Assembly (NCBI RefSeq): GCF_029963765.1
Contig: NZ_JALBYU010000024.1
Coordinates: forward strand, 1-64,000
Source of the DNA: Pseudomonas sp. UYIF39
Lineage (GTDB): Bacteria > Pseudomonadota > Gammaproteobacteria > Pseudomonadales > Pseudomonadaceae
DNA: 64,000 nucleotides
Direction: 5' to 3'
Below, in pieces: positions 43,911 through 52,813 of this stretch. The position numbers were made by a program, and so were the translations under genes. Below the pieces are notes generated by a model. That model saw only the letters and a list, made by a program, of their open reading frames with translations. It was not told where the DNA came from and searched no databases. The first letter of the stretch is position 1. Each line of letters starts with the position of its first letter.

Positions 43911-45395
43911 TTATCGACTAACCTTCCAAGCATCCCCCGCAGGCGCAGTCCCATGGTCATACGGCTTGGCAAGCCACATATAAAGCAGCCCCAGCCCAAT
44001 CACGATCGCAGTACTCAACACCATCGCGTAGTTGATGTACCACACCGCATCCGGCGTGCGCGGCCAAGCCATGTTGATGATCGCGCCGACGCCATAGACC
44101 AGCGCGCCGATGTTCACCGCCCAGCCCCAGGCGCCGAGGGTGAATTTGCCGTTCGGTTTCCAGCCCTTCATGCGCGCATACAACGCGGCGAGCACGATCA
44201 TCTGGAATGCCAGATAGATACCGATGGCCGCAAAGCTGACGATGGTTGCCACCGCATCCTGCAGGAAGAAGCCCAGCACAATGATCAGCGCCGGCAGGAC
44301 GCCGGACACGAACAGCGCCGCAACCGGAACCTGGGTCGTAGGGGAAATCTTCTTCAGCAGTGAGCTGCCGATGACCATTTCATCCCGAGCGTAGGAATAC
44401 AGCAGACGACTCGCCGCCGCTTGCAGGCTGATGACGCAGGATATGAAGGAAATCATCACCACGCCCATCACCACTTTCGAACCGACCGGGCCGAAGGCGT
44501 TGTTGAGGATGGTGGTCACCGGGTCCTTGTCGGTGCCGTTGATCACCGCTTGCATGTCTGGCACCGCGAGGATCAGCGCCAGGCAGGCGAACATCGCCGC
44601 GATGCCGCCGATGTAGATGGTCATGCGCATGGCCACCGGGATCTGCTTGCTCGGGTTCGGGGTTTCTTCGGCCACGTCGCCGCAGGCTTCGAAGCCGTAA
44701 TACAGGAACATCCCCGCCAGCGAGGCGGTGAGGAACGCCGGAAGGTAGGAGCCGTCAATGCTGATATCGAAAGTGTTGAACAACACGCTGATCGACTGAT
44801 GACGTTCGAAGATCAGCAGGTAAACACCGACGATCACCGCACCGACGAGCTCGCAGAGGAAGCCGAACATGGCGATCCGTGCCAGCACCTTGGTGCCGCT
44901 GAGGTTGACCAGGGTGGCGAACAAGGTCAGGAACAGTGCGATGACGATGTTGGTGTTGTTGCTCGGTTCAAAGCCCATCATGGCGGCCAGGTACGGACCG
45001 GCGCCCACCGCAACGGCGGCGATGGTGACGCACAGGGCGATGGAGTAGATCCAGCCGACCATCCACGCCCAGCGCTTGCCCACCAAGCGACGAGCCCACG
45101 GGTACACGCCGCCGGAGATCGGGAACTGCGAGACCACTTCGCCGAAGATCAGGCACACCAGCAACTGGCCGCATCCGACCAGCAAATAGGCCCAGAACAT
45201 CGGTGGCCCACCGGCGGCGAGGCACAGGCCGAACAGGGTATAAACCCCTACGACCGGCGAGAGATAAGTGAAGCCCAGGGCGAAGTTTTCCCACAGGCTC
45301 ATGCTGCGATTGAAGTTCGAGGTGTAACCCAGCTTGCGTAGTTGCTCGGCGTCGCTGTCGGCAACGGCTGCAGAGAGTTCGGGTGATGCACTCAT
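43911..45395 (-). CDS. APC-family amino acid/polyamine permease
   Basis: A 494-aa inner-membrane transporter with about 12 helices: SLWENFALGFTYLSPVVGVY, LIFGEVVSQFPISGGVYPWA in the consensus helix 2-3 region, and YYGFEACGDVAEETPNPSKQ after helix 6, a strong APC signature. Members of this branch (GABA permease/BAT1-like) carry amino acids or GABA. Its place after a gamma-aminobutyraldehyde dehydrogenase suggests GABA or a related amino compound. It lies 146 bp after that gene with a hairpin between, so it may be partly uncoupled. Confidence 0.85.
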   Translation of the reverse strand: MSASPELSAAVADSDAEQLRKLGYTSNFNRSMSLWENFALGFTYLSPVVGVYTLFGLCLAAGGPPMFWAYLLVGCGQLLVCLIFGEVVSQFPISGGVYPWARRLVGKRWAWMVGWIYSIALCVTIAAVAVGAGPYLAAMMGFEPSNNTNIVIALFLTLFATLVNLSGTKVLARIAMFGFLCELVGAVIVGVYLLIFERHQSISVLFNTFDISIDGSYLPAFLTASLAGMFLYYGFEACGDVAEETPNPSKQIPVAMRMTIYIGGIAAMFACLALILAVPDMQAVINGTDKDPVTTILNNAFGPVGSKVVMGVVMISFISCVISLQAAASRLLYSYARDEMVIGSSLLKKISPTTQVPVAALFVSGVLPALIIVLGFFLQDAVATIVSFAAIGIYLAFQMIVLAALYARMKGWKPNGKFTLGAWGWAVNIGALVYGVGAIINMAWPRTPDAVWYINYAMVLSTAIVIGLGLLYMWLAKPYDHGTAPAGDAWKVSR

Positions 45396-45504
45396 GGTGT
45401 GTTAACTCCGCAAAATCGGCAGATTTCGGATGTCCGAAACCGTGACAGAGCCATGACGGCGTTGCCCGGATCGGTGGTTATTGTTTTGTGTTGCGGTGAG
45501 GCCA

Positions 45505-45534
45505 TCGCGAGCAGGGGAATGTGCCTGCTCGCGA
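45505..45534. repeat. Short REP hairpin between patD and the APC permease gene
   Basis: TCGCGAGCAGG / CCTGCTCGCGA, a perfect 11-bp stem with an 8-base loop, followed on the plus strand by AGCTTTTTT. It sits 7 bp after the patD stop in the leftward transcript. Confidence 0.85.
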
Positions 45535-45541
45535 AGCTTTT

Positions 45542-46966
45542 TTAATGCTTGAACATCACATGCCGAACGACGGTGTAGTCCTCCAGCCCGTACATGGACA
45601 TGTCCTTCCCATAACCGGACAGTTTCTGACCGCCGTGCGGCATTTCGCTGACCAGCATGAAGTGCGTATTCACCCACGTGCAGCCGTACTGCAAGCGTGC
45701 AGACAAGCGATGCGCGCGACCGACGTCCGAGGTCCAGACCGATGATGCCAGGCCGTAGTCCGAATCGTTGGCCCAACCGAGCACCTGCGCTTCATCGGTA
45801 AATTTGGTCACCGACACCACCGGCCCGAACACTTCGCGACGAACAATCTCGTCATCCTGATGCGCGTCCGCCAACACAGTCGGTTCGAAGAAGAAACCAT
45901 TGCCCTCAACAGCCTTGCCACCGGTGATCAAACGGATATGCGGCTGAGCCACGGCGCGCTCGACAAACCCGGCCACGCGGTCGCGATGTTGCGCAGTGAT
46001 CAGCGGCCCGAGCTCGGTCGACGGATCATCCTGCAGACCGTACTTGATGCTGCTGACCGCTTCGCCGAGCTTCTCGACGAACTTGTCATAGATGCCTTCC
46101 TGCGCGTAGATGCGGCAGGCGGCGGTGCAGTCCTGACCGGCGTTGTAGAAGCCGAAGGTGCGAATGCCTTCCACTGCGGCGTCGATGTCGGCGTCGTCGA
46201 AGATGATCACCGGGGCTTTGCCGCCCAGTTCCATGTGCATGCGTTTGACGCTGTCGGCGGTGCTGGAAATGATGTTCGAACCGGTGGCGATCGAACCGGT
46301 CAACGAGACCATGCGCACTTTCGGGTGTGTGACCAATGGGCTGCCGACCGTAGGACCTCGACCGAACACCAGGTTAAGCACACCGGCCGGGAAAATCTCC
46401 GACGCCAGTTCCGCCAGACGCAGCGCGGTCAGCGGGGTTTGTTCCGACGGCTTGAGCACCACGGTATTACCCGCCGCGAGGGCCGGGGCGATTTTCCAGG
46501 CGACCATCATCAGCGGGTAGTTCCACGGTGCGATGGACGCGATCACGCCAACCGGATCGCGACGGATCATCGAGGTGTGGCCGTGCAGGTATTCACCGCC
46601 CGCCGAACCGCTCATGCAACGGCTGGCGCCGGCGAAGAAGCGGAACACGTCGGCAATTGCCGGGATCTCGTCGTTCAGCGCGGCGTTGTAAGGCTTGCCG
46701 CAGTTATCCGACTCCAGTTTGGCCAGTTCTTCGCCGTGTGCTTCGATGGCGTCGGCGAGTTTGAGCAGCAGCAGCGAACGTTCTTTCGGTGTGGTTTGCG
46801 ACCAGCCTTCGAAGGCGCTGTCGGCAGCACGCACGGCGGCATCGACCTGGGCTTCACTGGCTTCGTTGATTTCGATCAACACCCGACCGAGGGCCGGGTT
46901 GAACACCGGTTGGGCGGGGCCTTCGCCGTCGATCAGTTGGCCATTGATCAAGAGTTTGGTTTGCAT
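45542..46966 (-). CDS. patD: Gamma-aminobutyraldehyde dehydrogenase
   Basis: A 474-aa NAD-dependent aldehyde dehydrogenase, the same length as E. coli PatD (YdcW), which oxidises 4-aminobutanal from putrescine breakdown to GABA. Catalytic Glu246 lies in HMELGGKAPVI and Cys280 in NAGQDCTAACRIY. The cofactor region has APWNYPLMMVAWKIAPALAA. It closes an ABC importer operon of ydcSTUV type, the same partner set as in E. coli, which supports the assignment. It lies 50 bp after the ydcV-like permease gene. A paralogue is at 51226. Confidence 0.88.
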   Translation of the reverse strand: MQTKLLINGQLIDGEGPAQPVFNPALGRVLIEINEASEAQVDAAVRAADSAFEGWSQTTPKERSLLLLKLADAIEAHGEELAKLESDNCGKPYNAALNDEIPAIADVFRFFAGASRCMSGSAGGEYLHGHTSMIRRDPVGVIASIAPWNYPLMMVAWKIAPALAAGNTVVLKPSEQTPLTALRLAELASEIFPAGVLNLVFGRGPTVGSPLVTHPKVRMVSLTGSIATGSNIISSTADSVKRMHMELGGKAPVIIFDDADIDAAVEGIRTFGFYNAGQDCTAACRIYAQEGIYDKFVEKLGEAVSSIKYGLQDDPSTELGPLITAQHRDRVAGFVERAVAQPHIRLITGGKAVEGNGFFFEPTVLADAHQDDEIVRREVFGPVVSVTKFTDEAQVLGWANDSDYGLASSVWTSDVGRAHRLSARLQYGCTWVNTHFMLVSEMPHGGQKLSGYGKDMSMYGLEDYTVVRHVMFKH

Positions 46967-47016
46967 GGCTTTGTCCTCTTTCTACCGCAAATTCATTATT
47001 GGAATGGTCAGGAAAA

Positions 47017-47826
47017 TCACTTGCCGCCACTGCCCGCAACGCTTTCGCCGCCACGGGTCAGGTAATAAGCGCCGAGGATCGGCAGCATGGTCACCATCAT
47101 CACCAGCATCGCGACGACGTTGGTCACCGGCACGTCCCGTGGGCGGCTGAGCTGGTTCAACAGCCACAGCGGCAGGGTGCGTTCATGGCCGGCGGTGAAG
47201 GTTGTGACGATGATTTCGTCGAACGACAGGGCAAACGCCAACATGCCGCCGGCCAGCAACGCCGAGCCGAGGTTCGGCAGGACGATGTAGCGGAAGGTCT
47301 GCCAGCCGTCGGCGCCGAGGTCCATCGAGGCCTCGATCAAACTGTGCGAAGTGCGGCGCAACCGGGCGATGACATTGTTGTAGACGATCACCACACAGAA
47401 GGTCGCGTGACCGACGATGATGGTGAACATCCCCGGTTCGATGCCCAGCGTCTTGAAGGTCGCCAGCAAGGCGATACCGGTAATGATCCCCGGCAAGGCA
47501 ATCGGCAGGATCAGCATCAGTGAGATGCCTTGCTTGCCGAAGAAATCCCGGCGGTACAACGCCGCCGATGCCAGCGTGCCGAGGACCATCGCAATCAACG
47601 TCGCGACGGAAGCGATTTGCAGCGATAGCTTGATCGCTTCCAGCACGTCGGGACGCGAGAACGCCACGCCGATCCACTTCAGGGTGAAGCCCTTGGGCGG
47701 AAAACTGAACGCTGCGTCTTCGGTGTTGAAGGCGTACAGGAAGATGATCAGGATCGGAAAGTGCAAAAACACCAACCCACCCCAGGCGGCGATGCGCAGG
47801 CCCAAGGATGCTTTCTCAGAGTGCAT
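47017..47826 (-). CDS. ydcV: ABC transporter permease, YdcV-like
   Basis: A 269-aa inner-membrane permease of the spermidine/putrescine PotC type with six predicted helices, the first being AAWGGLVFLHFPILIIFLYAF. The EAA loop that docks to the ATPase reads SLIEASMDLGADGWQTFRYI with VLPNL following. It overlaps the upstream ydcU-like gene by 11 bp, so the two permeases are translated together and probably form a heterodimer. Confidence 0.88.
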   Translation of the reverse strand: MHSEKASLGLRIAAWGGLVFLHFPILIIFLYAFNTEDAAFSFPPKGFTLKWIGVAFSRPDVLEAIKLSLQIASVATLIAMVLGTLASAALYRRDFFGKQGISLMLILPIALPGIITGIALLATFKTLGIEPGMFTIIVGHATFCVVIVYNNVIARLRRTSHSLIEASMDLGADGWQTFRYIVLPNLGSALLAGGMLAFALSFDEIIVTTFTAGHERTLPLWLLNQLSRPRDVPVTNVVAMLVMMVTMLPILGAYYLTRGGESVAGSGGK

Positions 47827-48763
47827 CGAAGGCCCCCAGTCGTTTCACGATAGTCAGGTAAATGGCGATCAACACAATCGGCACCAGCGTGAAGGCCGCG
47901 GCCATCGGCATGTTGCCGATCGCGCCTTGCTGGGCGTACACCATGCTGCCGACGAAGTAGCCCGGCGGGCCCACCAGTTGCGGCACGATGAAATCGCCCA
48001 GGGTCAGCGAAAAGGTGAAGATCGAACCGGCCGCGATGCCCGGAATCGACAGTGGAAGAGTCACTTGCATGAAGGTCTGGCGCGGCGTGGCGCCGAGGTC
48101 GGCCGAGGCTTGCAGCAAGGACGGCGGCAGACGTTCAAGCGAGGCCTGAATGGGCAGGATCATGAACGGCAGCCAGATGTAGACGAACACCATGAAGCGC
48201 CCCAGGTGCGAGGTCGACAAGGTGCTGCCGCCGACGCCCGGAATGCCCAAAACGAACTGCAAAACCGGCTCCAGACCCAGGTGTTGAACGAACCACTGCG
48301 CCACGCCGCCCTTGGCCAGCAACAAGGTCCAGGCATACGCCTTGACGATGTAACTGGCCCACATCGGCATCATCACCGCGATGTAGAAAAACGCCTTGGT
48401 TTTGCCGGTGGTGTAGCGCGCCATGTAATAGGCAATCGGGAACGCGACGATGGCGCTGGCGATCGACACGACGACGGCCATGCTCAAGGTGCGCAGGATG
48501 ATGTCGAAGTTCGATGGCTGGAACAGGGCAGCGAAGTTAGCCAGGGTCAGGTCAGGCGTGACCGCCATGGTGAAGTCGTCGAAGGTGTAGAAGCCTTGCC
48601 ACAGCAGCACCAGCAGCGAGCCGAGGTAGATCGCGCCGAACCACAGCAGCGGCGGTACCAGCAGCATCGTCAGGTACAAGTTCGGCCGGCGATACAGCAG
48701 GTTGGAAAACCTGCGCAATGGCGAGCCGCCGGTCGGGGTTTGAGGGAGAGCCACGCTGTTCAT
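47816..48763 (-). CDS. ydcU: ABC transporter permease, YdcU-like
   Basis: A 315-aa inner-membrane permease of PotB type. It has a cytoplasmic N-terminus of about 35 residues, six helices (LYLTMLLVPPLLWFGAIYLG first) and the EAA loop LLQASADLGATPRQTFMQVT. ATG 48763 starts one base after the ydcT stop; a GTG at 48775 is in frame but overlaps ydcT. Partner of the YdcV-like permease. Confidence 0.88.
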   Translation of the reverse strand: MNSVALPQTPTGGSPLRRFSNLLYRRPNLYLTMLLVPPLLWFGAIYLGSLLVLLWQGFYTFDDFTMAVTPDLTLANFAALFQPSNFDIILRTLSMAVVVSIASAIVAFPIAYYMARYTTGKTKAFFYIAVMMPMWASYIVKAYAWTLLLAKGGVAQWFVQHLGLEPVLQFVLGIPGVGGSTLSTSHLGRFMVFVYIWLPFMILPIQASLERLPPSLLQASADLGATPRQTFMQVTLPLSIPGIAAGSIFTFSLTLGDFIVPQLVGPPGYFVGSMVYAQQGAIGNMPMAAAFTLVPIVLIAIYLTIVKRLGAFDAL

Positions 48764-48764
48764 C

Positions 48765-49802
48765 TCACACCCCACCGACGACGGTGTCGTGCAGCGGAAT
48801 CATTGCTTCCCGTGCCCAGCGCGCGCTGATGCGTTGCCCGGTCTGATGTTGCGCGCTGACGTCCAGCCACTGGACGTTGGCCTGGCTGATGTTCAGGGTC
48901 TGGCCGTTTTCCAGTTTCACTTCATAGCGCGTGGCGCTGCCCTGGTACTGAATGTCATGGAGCAAACCGCTGACTTCAATTTCATGGCTGGCCAGCGGCC
49001 CTTCGGCGAAACGTACATGTTCCGGGCGAATCGAGAACGGCTGTGGATTGCCGCTCAATTGTTTCGCCAGATCGCCGCGAATCACGTTGGAGGTGCCGAC
49101 GAATTCCGCCACAAAGGATGTAGTCGGTTTCATGTAGAGGTTGCGCGGAGTGTCGACCTGTTCGATGCGCCCTTTGTTGAACACCGCCACACGATCGGAC
49201 ATCGACAGCGCTTCTGTCTGGTCGTGGGTAACAAAAATGAAAGTGATGCCGAGCTGGCGTTGCAGCTTCTTCAGCTCACTCTGCATTTGCTCGCGCAGCT
49301 TCAAGTCGAGCGCACCCAACGGTTCGTCGAGCAGCAGCACGCGAGGGCGATTGACCAGGGCGCGGGCCAGGGCGACACGCTGGCGCTGACCACCGGACAG
49401 CTGCACCGGTTTGCGCTCGCCGTAGCCGCCGAGGGCGACCATGTCGAGGGCTTCTTCGGCGCGCTTCTGGCGTTCGGACTTGCCGACGCCTTTGACCTTC
49501 AAACCGTAAGCGACGTTGTCGAGTACGTTCATGTGCGGGAACAACGCGTAATCCTGGAACACGGTGTTCACGTCACGCTGATACGGCGGCAGCCCGGCGG
49601 CTTCTTCGCCGTGAATACGGATAGAGCCTGCACTCGGTTGTTCGAAACCGGCGATCAGGCGCAGGCAGGTGGTTTTGCCCGAACCGGAAGGGCCCAGCAT
49701 GGAAAAGAACTCGCCGTCCTGGATATCGATGGAAACCCGGTCAACGGCCTTCACTTCGCCGAACTGACGGGAAACGTTGGTGAACTGGACTGCAAGCGTC
49801 AT
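48765..49802 (-). CDS. ydcT: ABC transporter ATP-binding protein, YdcT/PotA-like
   Basis: A 345-aa ATPase that drives the polyamine-type importer. Walker A is GPSGSGKTT (about 37-45), the signature LSGGQRQRVALARALVNRP, Walker B VLLLDEPLGALD and the switch His in FVTHDQTEALSMSD. A C-terminal TOBE domain (about 270-345) follows. ATG 49802 has GGAG nearby; the frame stays open to 49952 through the REP element but that is non-coding. It is translationally tight with ydcU. Confidence 0.92.
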   Translation of the reverse strand: MTLAVQFTNVSRQFGEVKAVDRVSIDIQDGEFFSMLGPSGSGKTTCLRLIAGFEQPSAGSIRIHGEEAAGLPPYQRDVNTVFQDYALFPHMNVLDNVAYGLKVKGVGKSERQKRAEEALDMVALGGYGERKPVQLSGGQRQRVALARALVNRPRVLLLDEPLGALDLKLREQMQSELKKLQRQLGITFIFVTHDQTEALSMSDRVAVFNKGRIEQVDTPRNLYMKPTTSFVAEFVGTSNVIRGDLAKQLSGNPQPFSIRPEHVRFAEGPLASHEIEVSGLLHDIQYQGSATRYEVKLENGQTLNISQANVQWLDVSAQHQTGQRISARWAREAMIPLHDTVVGGV

Positions 49803-49884
49803 GGTGCGGTGCTCCAAAAAGGCGAGGGCCGTCACAGCGGCCCTGCCTGGACGTCTGAAAAACTGAAACTTAATGAACAGCGTC

Positions 49885-49984
49885 GTAGCAGCTGTCGAGG
49901 TACGAGGCTGCGTCGGGCTGCGCAGCGGCCCTGGGGGCGGTCCTGCGGACACGCAACGCAGCCTCGTGCCTCGGCAGCTGCTAC
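49885..49984. repeat. REP palindrome between the binding-protein and ATPase genes
   Basis: Inverted repeat with arms GTAGCAGCTGTCGAGGTACGAG (left) and CTCGTGCCTCGGCAGCTGCTAC (right), inner GGCTGCGT / ACGCAGCC, and a GC-rich centre. It begins 8 bp after the ydcS stop in the leftward transcript and belongs to the GTAGCAGCTG family seen at 12109 and 63294. Confidence 0.88.
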
Positions 49985-49991
49985 AGGGGGC

Positions 49992-51143
49992 TTAGCGACC
50001 GCCCATGATCGCGATGTAGTCCTGGGTCCAGCGGCTGTACGGCACAAACTTGCCGCCTTCAGCCTGCGGGGTTTTCCAGAAGGCCAGGTTGGCGAACTGA
50101 GCGTAACCGTTGGCTGCACAGCCTTCGGCGCCGAGCAATTCACTGGCCTTGCAACCTTCAGGCACTGCGGGCAGTGCGCCGAACCAGGCCGATACGTCAC
50201 CTTGTACTTTCGGCTGCAGCGACCAGTCCATCCACTTGTAGGCACAGTTGGGGTGCTTGGCTTCGGCGTGCAACATGGTGGTGTCGGCCCAACCCGTTGC
50301 ACCTTCCTTTGGAATAACCGAGGCCACTGGCTGCTTGTCGGCCACCAGGCCATTGACCATGTAGCCCCAAGTGCTGGATGCCACCACGCCTTCGTTCTTG
50401 ATGTCACTCATCTGCACGGTCGCGTCATGCCAGTAGCGGTGGATCAAGGGCTGTTGCTTGCGAAGCAGGTCTAGCGCCGCTTTGTACTGGACTTCGTTGA
50501 GCTGGTACGGGTCTTTGATGCCCAGTTCTGGCTGTTTCGATTTGAGATAAAGCGCCGCATCGGCGATGTAGATCGGGCCGTCGTAGGCCTGGACCCGGCC
50601 CTTGTTGGACTTGCCGTCCGGCAGGGTTTGTTCCTCGAACACCACGCTCCAGCTGTCCGGGGCGGTTTTGAAGACATTGGTGTTGTACATCAACACGTTC
50701 GGGCCCCACTGGTACGGGGTGCCGTAGGTTTGCTTATTGACGACGTACCAAGGGCCATCCTTGAGGCGAGGGTCAATGTTCTTCCAGTTCGGGATCAACG
50801 CCGTATTGATCGGCTGCACACGCTTGCCGACGATCAGTCGCAGGGAAGCATCGCCCGACGCCGTCACCAGGTCGTAACCACCCTTGGCCATCAGGCTGAC
50901 CATCTCATCGGATGTGGCGGCGGTTTTCACATTGACCTTGCAGCCGGTTTCCTTCTCGAAACCGGTGACCCAGTCGTAGGCCTTGTCGCTTTCGCCACGT
51001 TCGATGTAGCCAGGCCAGGCCACGATATCCAGCTGACCTTCGCCTGCGCCAACGGCTTTCAGCGGTTCGGCGGCCTGGATACTGGCACTGGCCAGCAGCG
51101 CGGTGGTGATTGCACTGAGCAGTGCGGTCTTGTGCACGAACAT
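49992..51143 (-). CDS. ydcS: ABC transporter substrate-binding protein, YdcS-like
   Basis: A 383-aa periplasmic binding protein with a signal peptide (ALLSAITTALLASASIQAA, cut near residue 24) and a PotD/YdcS-type fold: LDIVAWPGYIERGESDKAYD, GGYDLVTASGDASLRLI, YGTPYQWGPNVLMYNTNVF and SSTWGYMVNGL. The family binds putrescine or spermidine. The E. coli YdcS has also been linked to polyhydroxybutyrate synthesis and DNA uptake. It is the first importer gene, 82 bp after the second aldehyde dehydrogenase, and is probably expressed in excess because of the REP that follows. Confidence 0.88.
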   Translation of the reverse strand: MFVHKTALLSAITTALLASASIQAAEPLKAVGAGEGQLDIVAWPGYIERGESDKAYDWVTGFEKETGCKVNVKTAATSDEMVSLMAKGGYDLVTASGDASLRLIVGKRVQPINTALIPNWKNIDPRLKDGPWYVVNKQTYGTPYQWGPNVLMYNTNVFKTAPDSWSVVFEEQTLPDGKSNKGRVQAYDGPIYIADAALYLKSKQPELGIKDPYQLNEVQYKAALDLLRKQQPLIHRYWHDATVQMSDIKNEGVVASSTWGYMVNGLVADKQPVASVIPKEGATGWADTTMLHAEAKHPNCAYKWMDWSLQPKVQGDVSAWFGALPAVPEGCKASELLGAEGCAANGYAQFANLAFWKTPQAEGGKFVPYSRWTQDYIAIMGGR

Positions 51144-51225
51144 GGGGTTTCCCTCTTCTTTAATTATGGTCGGGGCAGTTTTGAACGTGGTGAAGCATGC
51201 CGTTAGCGGCTTGTTATAAGCGTAG

Positions 51226-52713
51226 TCAGAGATGCTGGCCGTGGCGGGCCATGATGTGCCGCACCACGCTGTAGTCCTGAAGCGAATCGCTGGATAAGTC
51301 TTTGCCGTAGCCCGAACGCTTCAGGCCGCCGTGGGGCATCTCGCTGACCAGCATGAAATGGCTGTTGATCCAGGTGCAGCCGTACTGCAAGCGCGCCGCG
51401 ACCTGCATCGCCTTGTCCAGGTTCTGGGTCCAGACCGAGGAGGCGAGGCCGTATTCCGAGTCGTTGGCCCAGTCCACGGCTTGTTCGAGCTGATCGAAAC
51501 GGGTCACGGTGACCACCGGCCCAAACACTTCGCGCTGGACGATTTCATCGCCTTGCTTGCAACCGGCCAGCAGCGTCGGCTGGTAATAGAAGCCGGCGCC
51601 GGAATGCACCGCCGCGCCGGTCACTCGTTCGATGTGCGGCTGGCCGAGGGCGCGCTCGACGAAACTGGCCACGCGGTCGCGTTGGCGGGTGCTGATCAGC
51701 GGGCCGATCTCGTTGTCGGCGTCGCGTTTGCCGGCGAAGCGCAAACTGCTGACCGCCGCGCCGAGTTCGGCCACCAAGCGGTCATGAATCCCGGCCTGTG
51801 CATAAATTCGGCAGGCCGCGGTGCAATCCTGGCCGGCGTTGTAATAGCCGTAAGTGCGCACGCCTTCGACCACGGCTTGAATGTCGGCATCGTTGCAGAC
51901 GATCACCGGGGCCTTGCCGCCGAGTTCGAGGTGAGTGCGTTTGAGGGTTTTTGCTGCGGCTTGGAGGATTTTTTGCCCGGTGACGATATCGCCAGTCAAC
52001 GACACCATGCGCACTTTAGGATGACTGACCAAGTGGCTGCCGACGCCTTCACCGCCGCCGCAAATGATGTTGATCACACCGCGCGGCAGGATCTCAGCCA
52101 GCGCGGGCGCCAGGGCCAGAATCGACAGCGGCGTGTGCTCGGACGGTTTGAACACCAGCGTGTTGCCAGCGGCCAGGGCCGGGGCGATTTTCCACGCGGC
52201 CATCATGATCGGGTAGTTCCACGGCGCAATCGACGCCACCACGCCAATCGGATCGCGTCGGACCATGCTGGTGTAGCCCGGCAGGTATTCGCCGCTGAGC
52301 TGGCCAGTCTGGCAGCGCACGGCGCCGGCAAAGAAGCGGAACACATCGACCGTGGCGCTCAAGTCATCCTGACGCGCCAGGTGCAACGGCTTGCCGCAGT
52401 TCAGCGATTCGAGACGGGCGAGGAGGTCGGCTTGTTTTTCGATGGCGTTGGCGATGTCCAGCAACAGGTTCGAGCGTTGCTGCGGCGTGGTCCGCGACCA
52501 ACCGGCAAAGGCGCGGTGGGCGGCGAGGATCGCGGCTTCGACTTGCTCGGTACTGGCTTCGGCGATGTGGGTCAGCACTTCACCGGTGGCCGGGTTGAGG
52601 ATCGGTTCGACAAACCCCTGGCCCGCGACCAATTCGCCATCGATCAACAACGCGGTAAACAACGGGGTCTGCGCGCCAGCCATTTTTCGGGTTCTCTTTT
52701 CTTGTGTGGCCAT
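51226..52713 (-). CDS. Second gamma-aminobutyraldehyde dehydrogenase-like enzyme
   Basis: A 495-aa aldehyde dehydrogenase clearly paralogous to the one at 45542: same VFRFFAGA, APWNYPIMMAAWKIAPALAA, HLELGGKAPVI (Glu263) and NAGQDCTAACRIYAQ (Cys297) segments and the same C-terminal pattern. It has about 20 extra N-terminal residues. ATG 52713 is preceded by AGGGAGCAGC; MAGA at 52683 is an alternative. It leads the transcript of the importer and probably handles a slightly different omega-amino aldehyde, or is a duplicate with separate control by the LysR gene upstream. Confidence 0.85.
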   Translation of the reverse strand: MATQEKRTRKMAGAQTPLFTALLIDGELVAGQGFVEPILNPATGEVLTHIAEASTEQVEAAILAAHRAFAGWSRTTPQQRSNLLLDIANAIEKQADLLARLESLNCGKPLHLARQDDLSATVDVFRFFAGAVRCQTGQLSGEYLPGYTSMVRRDPIGVVASIAPWNYPIMMAAWKIAPALAAGNTLVFKPSEHTPLSILALAPALAEILPRGVINIICGGGEGVGSHLVSHPKVRMVSLTGDIVTGQKILQAAAKTLKRTHLELGGKAPVIVCNDADIQAVVEGVRTYGYYNAGQDCTAACRIYAQAGIHDRLVAELGAAVSSLRFAGKRDADNEIGPLISTRQRDRVASFVERALGQPHIERVTGAAVHSGAGFYYQPTLLAGCKQGDEIVQREVFGPVVTVTRFDQLEQAVDWANDSEYGLASSVWTQNLDKAMQVAARLQYGCTWINSHFMLVSEMPHGGLKRSGYGKDLSSDSLQDYSVVRHIMARHGQHL

Positions 52714-52813
52714 GCTGCTCCCTGTGACTGGGGCCCGGCCGTCTTATAGATGCAGCAAGACTAGTGCTCAGACCCGAGGTCGACAAATTCTAAATACTGA
52801 AGGTGGCGTTCGA

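Noticed and set aside
48789..50474. 561-codon plus-strand frame opposite ydcT and ydcS
   Set aside because: It crosses a REP element and two well-supported genes on the other strand, and its translation is a shadow.
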